NCBI GenBank assembly: GCA_022457065.1
Contig: JAJGBQ010000002.1
Location: 4,526,001-4,590,000 of the forward strand
Direction of reading: 5' to 3'
Origin: Curvularia sp. ZM96
Taxonomy: Eukaryota; Ascomycota; Dothideomycetes; Pleosporales; Pleosporaceae
Length of the DNA: 64,000 nucleotides
The notes below the pieces were generated by a model that searched no databases, was not told where the DNA came from, and saw nothing but the letters and a program-made list of their open reading frames with translations. This document shows positions 21,683 through 32,366 of the stretch, piece by piece. Position numbers and translations under genes: made by a program. Position 1 is the stretch's first letter, and each line of letters starts with the position of its first letter.

Positions 21683-21687
21683 ATATG
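21683..21687. repeat. Target site duplication, right copy (ATATG)
   Basis: Exact repeat of 14834-14838, immediately after the right LTR. Confidence 0.88.
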
Positions 21688-21897
21688 TTGGAGTATATCT
21701 ATTCTAGAGCTTAGTAGGAGCTCTAGGTATTTTTTATTTTACTCTTACAGAATATTATTAAAATAGTCGATTAAAATATTATCTTATATTGTTTATAGAA
21801 GTATAGAATAAGTATAAATACCCTACTCTTTTCTCTTTTGTCTATTCTCTTGTTTCGTTACGAGAATGTACTAGTCAATCTATTATATGCACTAACG
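21686..21897 (+). mobile_element. Possible copia-like solo LTR, partly overlapping the target duplication
   Basis: The flank begins TGTTGGAGTATATC, has TATAAATACCC about 130 bp in, then a CTCTTTTGTC-rich pyrimidine stretch, and ends ATATGCACTAACG. These are features I associate with Ty1/copia LTRs of Pleosporales (TGTTGG start, CTAAC end, internal TATA). It is AT-rich, as if RIP-mutated. If correct, the chromovirus inserted at its first bases. The boundaries and family are tentative. Confidence 0.4.
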
Positions 21898-22551
21898 ATC
21901 TTCGTACCTCCTATTTATCATCTGGCGAGACGCCCATTATCAACCCCATCAGCCTTGTGGTATTCCTCCACGGCGACGCCTCCCGTCTACTTTTGTTGGC
22001 TGTTGGCGGCACTGCACTGTCTGCGCATAGAGGGCGCTGTCGTGGTTGGCCGTGGTTGCCTCAACTCGCTGTTTGGTCGTACCGTGGCCCGCTCCGCTGT
22101 TTCCTCCGCGATTACTCCTTGACCACACCCTGTCTTCCATCTGGAGCATTCGCTGTCTTACACCCTGCACCGCGACTCAATCCACACTAACTCTTCTTAT
22201 TTACATTCACACACTACCCATTGGCCGTCGGAGCCGCCGGGCGTTGGTCAGGTGACTGGCAAGGCTGCATCTAAGTGAGACTGAGCTGGGCTTGTTCACG
22301 TAAAGACTACAGTCGTTTGCCCCTCGCCGTCTTTCTCCTTCACCAGACTGCGCAAACAAGTACGAATTAATATCTATTGCTCGGTTTAGCACCAACAATC
22401 TACACAATAATCCGCCTTCGTTCCGTCGAAGCATTCTTCTCATAAATACAGTCCATGGTGTTAGTTTAGCCAGCTCAGCCTTCAAAATCACCACAACTCT
22501 ACTCAATTTCTCGTACTTGCGAATAAATCCAGAAACCCTCTAGACATTCCA
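21898..22551. other. Promoter/leader of the RBR ligase gene
   Basis: Base composition returns to normal here. There is a pyrimidine-rich, CAC-rich stretch near 22160-22230, as is common in fungal promoters. No gene recognised. Confidence 0.5.
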
Positions 22552-25447
22552 ATGGCTCTACCCGACTTTCGTGCGAGTCGGGAGATTATCGTCCTTTCAG
22601 ATAGTGAGACTGACGACGAGGGCCCTGCAGGGCAGGAATTGGAGCATGTCGACGCACAACCACAAGCATTGGTCGTACAGAACCACCCAGACGTTGATGT
22701 AGCCGTCCATGAAGCCGTGGAAGAGCCTCGCGGGGCGTCCCCGGTCGTAGATCCAGAAGTAATCGACTTGGCTGCCATACCAGATGTTGATGTACCGCCT
22801 TCAGGTCCCATCGGACTAGAAGACGGCGAGCTACAGCCTAATGACCGACATCCTGGCTTGAATGCGCAAGCTCGGATGATTACCGAGTTTGAGTGTCTGC
22901 AAATGGTTATCAGCGTGTTGCCGGACATCTCAACCGCGTACGCATTGGAGTTTATCCAGCAAAGAACGATAGACCAAACACGGACAACGACCAGATGCGA
23001 GCAGCTCATCGCCGAAATTCTAGAAGGCGAGCCGTATCCAAAAGAAACAAACGAAAAGAAGAGAAAGCGACAAGATGAAGCTGGGGATGAGCTGAGCGAT
23101 TACGAGAAGGGGGAGCGTGACCCAAGGATTGGGGCTTATGAGCATGATGCGTAAGTTTTCATTCACACCCCTACGTTGCAAATCGTATCATGTGTTGGCA
23201 ATGGTGAGCTGCTTGTACAATACGAACCAAAGATGGCGGATGCGCTTTCGGACAACACTTCAAGTGCACTTTCTGTCACCCATGGAATCATTGAACACTA
23301 CTCGTAGACGTTACCCGCCAACCATGGAACAGCGCAACACGAGGAAGCTAACAGTAGAGTGAATATTGTGACGATTTCTTTTATAGTTATGTTGCCTGCT
23401 CCGTTTCACTGACAACAATTTACAGCATAGACTTGCTCAAGGATGAGTTTCCCAGCGTACCTGTACGATACATCACAAGCCTCATCCAGCAACACCAAAC
23501 ACTTTACAAAGCTTACGGCGTCCTCGAGAAACAAATGCGCGATTACGAGCTTATTGCTCGATCTTTTACCAAAATTGTCAAATCCCGCAACAAGCGCGGT
23601 ATCGAACTCCAGTTGATCGAGAAGGGTAGTCAGCTCCCAAAGGAACTACACGCGGCGAAGAAGAAGATTGAGATGGAAGCCGGTAAGCACTCTTTCCGAT
23701 ACTCACAGGAATGTGGAAAAACCACAGATCTACCACAGAACATGCTCAGTGCTCTTGTGTCATTCTCTTAGGCTAATAGCTGCCAGCAAAACGCCGCAAG
23801 GTCCAAGAAGCAGAAGACGCCGAAGAAGCCAACCTACATCACGCGCGAATCAACAACCAGATGGGCGAGTGCGCATGCTGCTTTGACGATGTGCCGCTCA
23901 ACCGCATGATCAGCTGTAATGGAGATACGGTGCATTTCTATTGCAAAAACTGTGTACGCCAACAAATAGAGACGCAAATGGGACAATCTCGTTGCAGGCC
24001 CAAGTGCTTTGGCGTCGACGACTGCGACGGCACTTTCTCGCGCAGACAGCTACAAGAGGTCCTGAGCGAAAAGACGTTCGAACGGCTAGAGCACATGCAG
24101 CAGATGGAGGACCTTAAAGCGGCGGGCTTGGACTTTCTTTCCGAGTGCCCATTCTGTGATTTCAAGATGGAGTGCCCACCCGTCGAAGTCGACAAGGAGT
24201 TCCGCTGTCAAAACGCAAAGTGTGGCAGGACAAGCTGCCGACTTTGCGAGAAAGAGTCGCACATTCCACTCAGTTGTGAGGAATTCAAGAAAGAGGGCCA
24301 GATTACACTGCGACACATTGTCGAGGAAGCCATGTCAGCAGCCTTGATACGCCATTGCAACAGGTGCAAGCATCCTTTCATCAAGGAGTTTGGTTGCAAC
24401 AAGATGACATGTACACACTGTAAGAATTTGCAGTGGTAAGTTGAAAAAGGGCTAATTTCCAAGTGGCCGTATGCTAATTCTCATCCAGCTACGTCTGCTC
24501 AAAGAACGTAACCGACTATAGTCACTTTGGCGATGCCCAGACAGGCAAATGTCCTTTGCACGAAGATATCGAAGAGCGTCATGAACAAGAAGTCAAGAAG
24601 GCAGCCGACGAAGCCATGGCCAAAGTTCGAGCTGACAATCCGGGCTTGTCAGACGCAGACCTAATGGTCAAAGTATCTGACCAGGTCAAGCAAGCAGAAG
24701 CAGCGCGCAAAGGTCGAGTGCAAGCCCAAGCCCAGGCTTTTCCTTACCACATGGTTGGAAATCAGCTTCAACGTGTTCCGCGTGCTCCAATAGAACCTCG
24801 GCCAGCACGTTACCAAGGGCCCCAGCTACGACCAGTACCTCAGTACGTATATCCCCACCCCACAGCCTTTCATTTTCAGCCCCTATACTACCACGCCCCT
24901 TGGATGCAGCAGCAACCATATCACTACCCTTTCCCTTGTCCTTTCGTCGCACCATGCCGAGACTGTCATCTGTACCATGCGCCTAACCAGCACTGCTAGA
25001 CCTGAAAACCCAGCCGCTATTCAGAACCACGGGCACTTTGTCCCGCTTCCACCTATTGGAGGGCCTCAAGGTGAGAGAGATCAAGCACGAGCCCGTCTTG
25101 CTGCTTATATCCGTGAACCAGGTCCTCTTGTTCATCGCCGCAACGTTGATGATGTTGCATTACAGTTCCAACAGGCCCAAGCAAACGCAAATCAGATGCA
25201 GCAGTTACGGGAGCAACAAGCCCGACAACACGCGCAACAGATGGAGCAGATATGGCAGCGACAGGCCCTGGCACACGAGCAACGGATGGCCCAGCTGAGA
25301 CTGCAACAGGAAGTGCTCCGCGAAAGGATGGATAGGGCACGACAAGAGCGATTGGCACAAGGGGCACAACAGGCACAAGAGGAAGTTCTGCGATTGCAAA
25401 TAGCGGAAATACGGCGCAAATATGCCGACGGGAATGGTAGACGATAG
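22552..25447 (+). CDS. RBR-type E3 ubiquitin ligase, RNF216/TRIAD3-like
   Basis: Exons 22552-23150, 23426-23682, 23787-24435 and 24489 onward. The introns at 23683-23786 and 24436-24488 are secure; the 275-bp first intron is less so. The N-terminus is acidic (IIVLSDSETDDEG, a SUMO-interaction-like string). The RBR module is in exons 3-4: RING1 from GECACCFDDVPLNRMISC (about 312), an in-between-RING domain with CPFCDFKMECPP and CGRTSCRLC, and RING2 HCNRCKHPFIKEFGCNKMTC, in which the Cys after GxxG-like EFG (about residue 489) is the expected ubiquitin-accepting cysteine. CYVCSKNVTDYSHF and an alpha-helical tail follow, as in RNF216. The frame stops at 24999, but a Gln-rich coiled coil continues in another frame to 25447. 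A further intron (for example 24965-25013 or 24843-24999) would join them, giving about 770-805 aa. Substrates are unknown. Confidence 0.82.
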
Positions 25448-25653
25448 TGCGATTTGGGATATCTGAATATGCTTTTTTCATTGTTCTTTAGCGATGTTTT
25501 TGGTTTGCATGTCACTTGATGGCATATGTATGGGAGTATGGAGTCATGGGGCGTGGAGTTGGTCAATACCCGCAGAATGTGAAGGCAGGGTGCCGATACT
25601 GTAGTTTCATTGATAGAGCAGAACTTTCTCTCAATCTTGTGCTGTATTTTCTT

Positions 25654-26505
25654 TCACGTAGAATCTGCAAAGCTCGTCTTCGTGCTATCGCCCAGTGTGC
25701 TTTGGAGCTTGGCCTTTGCCTCTTCTATCCATGTTTCGAATCTAAAGACGCCTGCCTGTACGGTGCGAATGGGTGTTACCTTTGCACCGCCCAGATCTTC
25801 TCCCTCCTCTTCTCTCCGTCTGCCCGTTTCAAACTCTTCTTCGTCAAACTCGTCACGCATGGTCGCCCTTCTGCCAGTCTTTTGCAAACTAGGCTGCACA
25901 GGTATCCATGGTTGTGGGTGTCTAATCGGCGGATCCACCTCAGCCCCGTCTTTGAGCTCCATGCTGATATTGAAAGAGCAGTTTGGGGGCAGTGGCGCGA
26001 GCATAGAAGTGCGTGTGGTGAGGGCAATCAAAGCAGCGCGAAACTGCTCCGAGAGATTAACATCCACGTCCACATCCAGCGCTTTCGTCTTTCCTCTCTT
26101 GACGACACCGACTCCGCCTTCATTGTCAGATTCCCCTTCAAACTCAATCTCCATGTTGCGGTCTGCCTTGTTCACGACGGGAAATCTACTGACGTCAAAC
26201 ATGTATCTCTCCATGATTTTCGCACTGCCCGCCGCGCCGTCATCCAGACTGCCTCCATAGCTGAACACCACAATGGCGAGCCGAGCAACGGTGCCGTTCA
26301 TGAGCTCCTCGCGCACGGCTGCGATGGCGTCTGTGATCCATTCGCAGACCAGCGGGTGCCGCGATTGGTAGACGGGCGTGTTGTGGAAGCGTGATTGGAC
26401 AAACGAGGCGCGTGGGTAAAGCGAGCGGAGGTAGAGCAGCGTATGTGTGTAGGCGGCGAGGAAGGTGGTGAAGTGGCCGAGGGTTTCGAGATAGGTCGGC
26501 GCCAT
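25654..26505 (-). CDS. REV7: REV7 (MAD2L2) HORMA-domain protein, DNA polymerase zeta subunit
   Basis: A single-exon 283-aa protein. REV7 bridges Rev3 and Rev1 in translesion DNA synthesis. It starts MAPTYLETLGHFTTFLAAY, leading into the HORMA signature LLYLRSLYPRASF, then HPLVCEWITDAIAAVREEL and RLAIVVFS (residues about 20-110). An acidic linker with GESDNEGG follows. The region SEQFRAALIALTTRTSMLAP then PPNCSFNISMELKD and PPIRHPQPWIP is the fungal HORMA C-terminal half, containing the safety-belt segment. The last 60 residues are Glu/Arg-rich. The ATG at 26505 was chosen over a more upstream start because the longer N-terminus has no HORMA-like sequence. It is convergent with the RBR ligase (206 bp) and divergent from KAP114. 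Confidence 0.88.
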   Translation of the reverse strand: MAPTYLETLGHFTTFLAAYTHTLLYLRSLYPRASFVQSRFHNTPVYQSRHPLVCEWITDAIAAVREELMNGTVARLAIVVFSYGGSLDDGAAGSAKIMERYMFDVSRFPVVNKADRNMEIEFEGESDNEGGVGVVKRGKTKALDVDVDVNLSEQFRAALIALTTRTSMLAPLPPNCSFNISMELKDGAEVDPPIRHPQPWIPVQPSLQKTGRRATMRDEFDEEEFETGRRREEEGEDLGGAKVTPIRTVQAGVFRFETWIEEAKAKLQSTLGDSTKTSFADST

Positions 26506-27210
26506 GACAGGCTGAGGTATCGTGGCACAGGCCGTGTAACCGTTCACGCAGCAGAGCGTTGTGCGCCTGGCAGACTCGGAGTTGTCCCGCTGCCTCGTCT
26601 TCCCAGAGAGCAAAGGAGGGGAGCGAGCATGACGCAGACGCGTCTTTGTCGCGTGCCTCGCCCGCTAGGCTATCGATAGGCGCATGCAGTCGCTGATTGG
26701 CATCGCGGCTGTCATGCGTATGCTGTGCTGAGGGTGCCGGGTGTTGTTGGGGATTACGACGTGGCAGGCATTCCCTGGGTTTGATACGAGTGAAAAAATT
26801 GTTGGAGGGAGGGTGTTTTCTACCCGCTCCGGAACAAGGGATCACCACCGCCCTGCATGGGGTGAGGGAAGCAACCCGCCCTCTACACCCGACCACGGCT
26901 CAGCTCTTGTCCAGCGAAGCCGGCCTCAATTCTTCCTTCTACTCACTCGCGTCCCATCCTGCGCCCCTCGAGGCCAAGACCGGAAGACATTGCTTCAGCT
27001 GCCAAAAAACCGCCTCTTGGCCACCCCCACTACTCAGAGCTTCACGGAGTTGCCCCGCATCCCCGAGCGCGTTCTTTTTCCGCTGGTTCAATCGCCCAGC
27101 AAACACCACCGACAAACGCGTCACCTGTCACAACCCGTACCTCTCGCCAACCGAGTTGGGCAACGCTAGACGCGCCGACTAGCTCTGTACGCGCATGCCC
27201 CACGTTGACC
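26506..27210. promoter_or_regulatory. REV7/KAP114 divergent promoter region
   Basis: 705 bp between divergent start codons. Long overlapping open frames occur on both strands, but they look like chance frames in GC-rich sequence. No specific operator identified. Confidence 0.45.
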
Positions 27211-30200
27211 ATGGAGGACCAACTAGTCCAGTTGCTTTCAGCAACCCAAACCGCCCAAGAGGATACGCGCAAACAGGCTGAGCAGCAGCTGCTCTCGCTC
27301 TACGGCCACCAAGAGCTCCCCCTCGGCCTCATTGGCATAGCCTGCCATGACAGCGTGCCTCTCAACATCCGCCAGGCTGCCCTGCTGTACCTCAAGAACC
27401 TCGTCTTGGCCGGATGGAGCGACAACCTCGAGGGTTGGAAGGGACAGGTCTTGATCACAGACGAAAACAAGGCTATATTACGACAGCAGCTGCTCGCCCT
27501 CGCTACCTCCGACCAAATTGACCGCAAGCTCAAAGCCGCCGCCGGCCTCGTCGTGAGCAAGATCGCCGCCGCCGACTACCCCATCGAATGGCCCGACCTG
27601 CTCGACAACCTTCTTACCCTGATACCCAATGCGACCGATGGCCAGCTACACGGTGCTCTCAAGGTGCTCGGCGAGCTGGTCGAGGACTCGTTCAACGAAA
27701 ACACATTTTTTGGCGTGGCGCCGCAGATGATCAAGACCCTGTTCGATGTGGCGACCAACGATCAGAGGAAGCCGACGCTGAGGGCGCTTGCTTGCAAGGT
27801 CTTCCACGGCTGCTTCGACATTCTGGAGATGGTCATGGAGGATCACAAGGCTATGGTCAAGGGTTTTGCCGATGAAGTGCTCAAGGACTGGATGCCTTTC
27901 TTCATCAGCGTCTTGAACACCCGGTTGCCGAACCCGCCTTCAATTGAGGAAGAGGAGCAGGATGTGCCCTCTGCCACGCTCTACAAGGGCCAGATTGCCC
28001 TGAAACTTCAAGTAGTCAAGGTAAGTTACTGCAATTGATGCGCAGAAATTGCCTCGTGCTCAGCATCCTCCAGGTCCTCATGCGCATTCGGTCTGTCTTC
28101 CCTGCTATTCTTTCACCGCAAAGCATCGTTCTCTTCCAGGCCTGCTGGCAAGAGCTTTCATTACTAGAGCCAGCATATTCTCTTATGTATATACAAGAAG
28201 ACCGCCAAAGTAGGCTCGAGGACGCCGACGGACTCCCGTACACGCTGGATTTCCTCATCCTCGAGGAGCTGGACTTTATGCAAGCCTGCCTTCGTGCACC
28301 ACCGGTCCGCAGTCAACTTGAGCAGGAACTCCAGAACCAGACACCAGAGACATCTTGGGTCACTCAGGTTATGAAGCTGGCCGTCGCCTACGCGCAAATC
28401 ACAACCGAAGAGGAGGGACTCTGGGACGTCGATGTCAATATCTTTTTGAGTGAGGAGACGAGCGTTACTGCAAACTACACGCCTCGCACGGCTTGTGGAG
28501 ACCTTGTCATCAAACTCGGTGAATGGCTCACGGAACCTACTGTTAACGGCCTGTTGACCTACACAAGAGCGCTCTACTCTGAATCAAAAGGCTGGAAGGC
28601 GGAAGAGGCTGCACTCTATGTTCTCAACCAGCTGTTGGGCGACTTTCAGGATGTGGACAAGCAAATCAGCCCCGAGGCTGCGACTGGCTATGTAGATTTC
28701 ATCCGCTATGCTATGCAGCAGCCTGACGCATTCCTCCGAGCACGAGGCTACCTGGTTGCTGGAAGCCTGACAAGAACATCTGGAGATGCTCTGCAACAAC
28801 TCGCTACATCCTTCCTCGAGGCAAACCTCCAGGCCATTCCGAACGACGAGTCCGACGTTGTCCAGGTTTCGTGCATCCGAGCTCTGCAACACTACCTCCA
28901 GGCACTTCCACACTCGATTACTCAGCCCCTGCAAAGTCCTATTATGGCGGCTATTAGTAATTACCTTGCCGCGCAAGACATGTCGGAACTTAACGATGGC
29001 GATGATATCATGATCACCTTGGTCGAGACTCTCAGAGACGCTATTCTTATCGACACCCGGATATGCATCACGGACAACGGTCTCGATACGCTCTTCCGAG
29101 TGGCTAGTCACCAGGCTTCCAACTTCCAGCTAACCATGTTGGTGATTGAGGCATTTGAGGAGGTGACTGAAACCATTGCTCGCATGGGTGGTGATGCGTA
29201 CATTCAACTGTGCACGAGGGTGCTTCCATCACTCACAGGGGCTTTTGACGTCGGCAGCTTGACAGAAGAGAACGCTCTATGCAATTTTGCTGCGGACCTC
29301 CTCGCTGTGCTTGCTGAACATGGACCCGAGCCGTTACCTGCTGGATTTGTTGCCACGACCATGCCGAAGCTCACACGACTGCTCCTTGGATCTACCGACG
29401 AAGAGCTGCTCAAGTCTGCCACCACTGCGGTCAAGAACATTATTTCCCATGATCACCACCAGCTCTTCGAGTGGCGGGATGACACCGGCAAGGCAGGTCT
29501 GGAGGTGACTCTGATCATCGTCTCTCGTCTGCTGTCGTCATGCAGTGACCATGCTGCCGGAGAGGTTGGTGCGCTCGCTGCTGAGGTCGTAGAAAAGGCT
29601 GGCCATGAGCGGCTTGGCCCTTACCTTGAGCAGCTATTGCGTAGTGTTGCCGTGCGTCTCGCGCAAGCAAAACAAGCCAACTTCATCCAGAGTCTGACGC
29701 TTGTGTTTGCGCGTCTGAGCTTGAACCACGCTTCTGAGGTGGTGGACTTCCTTGCTAGCCAGGATATCGATGGCGAGAATGGCTTGCAGGTTGTGCTTGC
29801 GAAGTGGCTTGAGAACTCGATCAACTTTGCGGGATACGATGAGATTCGACAAAAGTAAGTTGACCTTGTTTTGGTACAGTGGTTTGTGGGTAGTTGCTAA
29901 CCTCGCTCTAGTGTCATTGCTCTCTCGAAGCTATACGATCTGAAGGATCCGCGGGTTGCACAGGTCCAGGTGCAGGGCGATTTGATCCCAAATAACGACA
30001 GTCGTATCATGACCAGAAGCCGCGCCAAAGCCAGTAAGTCTCTTCCACACATCATATTTCCCTCCTGTCCCTGTGCTGCTTAAACGCCGTCATGTTGTGG
30101 AGAAAGTGTGCAGGCTGCCGCCTCATTGTTGCCGACCCTAGTGCCGCGAATCCTTTCCACACACTGACCAGCAAATTCAGATCCTGACAAGTATACAATA

Positions 30201-30551
30201 GTACCTGCGCCCCTCAAGATCCTCAAGGTTCTGGTCGTCGAGCTCCAGTCCGCCTCTGGCGCGCCTCTCGACGCCTCCGCTGCCGCCGAGCTCGCAGAAG
30301 AAGGCTCCGACGACGGCGACTGGGAGGACGAACCCAACCCTTTTGTCGACCTGGGCAGTGGCTTCACCAAGGAGCAGCTCATGGCTTTTGCAGCCGAGGA
30401 GCCCGGAGGCAGCGGTCGCCAGCGCGACGACGAGACGCAGAATTTCCTGGTCGACTTCTTCAAGCGCGCGGCGACGTCGCCTGGTTTCGCGGATGAGTTC
30501 AATCAGTTGACAGAGGAGGAGAGGCAAAGGTTAAGGGATTGTGCGGCGTAG
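27211..30551 (+). CDS. KAP114: Importin beta family protein KAP114 (importin-9)
   Basis: Four exons, 27211-28020, 28074-29854, 29912-30033 and 30181-30551, give 1027 aa. Introns are 53, 57 and 147 bp, and every junction keeps frame. KAP114/importin-9 carries H2A-H2B, TBP and other cargoes into the nucleus. The importin-beta N-terminal domain spans about 20-100 (KQAEQQLLSLYGHQELPLGL, NIRQAALLYLKNLVLAGW). HEAT-like helices follow throughout (WPDLLDNLLTLIPN, ALKVLGELVEDSF, YPIEW). Near the C-terminus is the acidic segment EEGSDDGDWEDEPNPF, a Kap114-type cargo and histone-binding feature. The initiator is the ATG at 27211; the frame is open a little upstream only through a TTG. Length agrees with yeast Kap114 (about 1000 aa). 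The identity rests on domain order and the C-terminal acidic block; a close importin paralogue is the alternative. Confidence 0.88.
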
Positions 30552-32335
30552 AGAGGGAGTATGGTATTTTAGGGTTTTTGCAGTGCCTTGGGTTTTTTAA
30601 GTCTTCAAATCGGGCACACATGAAAATATGGTGGGTGGTTTGATCTGCTTAGAAATCGAGTAGCAAAAATGGGCTATGATTCAATATGCTTTGTGTGAGT
30701 ACGAAACAGGACGACGAGTTCGGACGGCCTTGAGCTATCCCTGCCAGAGAAGATTTGATATATTTTTATGGTGTCGTCGCATCGACTTGGAAAAGCTTTG
30801 GATTCAACTGAATGCAAGTTTGTGCTCGTGCATGTGTACCAACACGTAGAGTTCAACCATGAGCGTTGCATCTACAGACTGGACCTTGTGTACTTTATTC
30901 CTTTCGTGAAGATCTCAAGGTAGATCCATCATCGTGCAGATTGCTGTGAGAAGTGGGTTATCTTCCACCATCGCACAAGAGAATATGAAGGAAGAAGCAA
31001 GACACTTGTAAAGCTGAAATAAGAAAAAAAAAAGGGAGGTGGGGAGACGAGATGGCAATACAAGACTAGTATCTCTACAATAGCATCGTAAATCTTTATT
31101 TTCTTTTACGTCCATACAGACTAATAATCCGCATGGTGCATGCCTAGGTTGGGGGTTTTGTTTTTTGTTTTCTCGTCTACATTCGAAATGAGTTACTCCA
31201 CTCTAACTTTTTTTTCATTGTTGGATACTTGACATCACCATAGTGCTGTACCCTACGAATCCCAAAGTATACATTCAATTTCCCCCTTTTTTTCTTGAGT
31301 GCACTCCGAGGCTGAGGGATGAAGGAGGATAAAAAATGACAGCGCTGGGTCTGGATACTCATCATGTCTTTTCCGCTCATCGCACTCCTGTTTTCGCTCA
31401 CAAAGTGCTTGTGTGTGTTAGGGGTTTAGACATATTGCGTTGTGTTGCGTTGCGTTACATTGAGGTGGGAGATCAGGAATAGGCAGATACACGAGAGTGA
31501 GAGAGACGCGATAACAACATTATGCCTTGACTTGGCTTGTCTTGCACGTAAAGAGCAAGGTATGTGTTGTACCTCAATAGCCTCATTCACGGTCCCACGA
31601 ATTCTATCTCCATCTCCCATCCATGTCAAAGCAATTTCCCGCGATGCGTAAAAATACCTTTCAGCTGCGACCTCAGCTGCCGATAAAAAGAGTGCTGACT
31701 ACAAACGTCCAATGTGCATGTACAACCGCTGTACTCCGTAATCATGTACCCATCGCACTTGCAGAACGTATGTAGGTAAGCCGCATTTACGTACCTAGTC
31801 AGTCAGCCACCCCCCTTCTCTCTCTGTGCTCAGCATCCCACTCTCCCTGTTTGCCCCACTAACCTACCCTTTCTCCGTCTCCCCAAAAAAACGAAGAGAG
31901 AAGGGGTGTTTGGGTATACAGCTTATCGCGCACGATACGCTGTTCTGCCCCTCTGCGCGATAGATCCCTCCCCCCTTCCAAAAAAGCAATTCTACACACC
32001 AAGGCGCTAGAAGCCCGTTCGCATGCGCAGTGCTGCAGTTCTCTCTGTGTTACCCCATGTATTTCCGTACCTACCCATGCATGTTTGTGTGCAGCGTGTG
32101 TAACGTCTATAACCCAATCGCACAACATGCGTTGATGTTCTATCTGATTAGACCGAAATAGCAGTGTTCACGGTCACGTTTTTGCGGGTTCTCCTTACCC
32201 CCGCTCCGCCCCGCCCGCCCCCACCTTGTACTCTCACAGCTGAAAATAGCTCTCTCTCAGCAGCGGCTACATACGGGTTATACCAGCTATATGATGGCGG
32301 GGTGCATGATTATTCAGGAATAGAAAGTAAGGGCT

Positions 32336-32366
32336 TGTATGTATGTATGTATGTATGTATGTATGT
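32336..32366. repeat. Tetranucleotide microsatellite (TATG)n
   Basis: About seven perfect TATG units. Confidence 0.95.

Noticed and set aside
26240..26896. 218-codon minus-strand frame overlapping REV7
   Set aside because: It overlaps the HORMA coding sequence in another frame and has biased His/Arg/Pro composition; it is a shadow.
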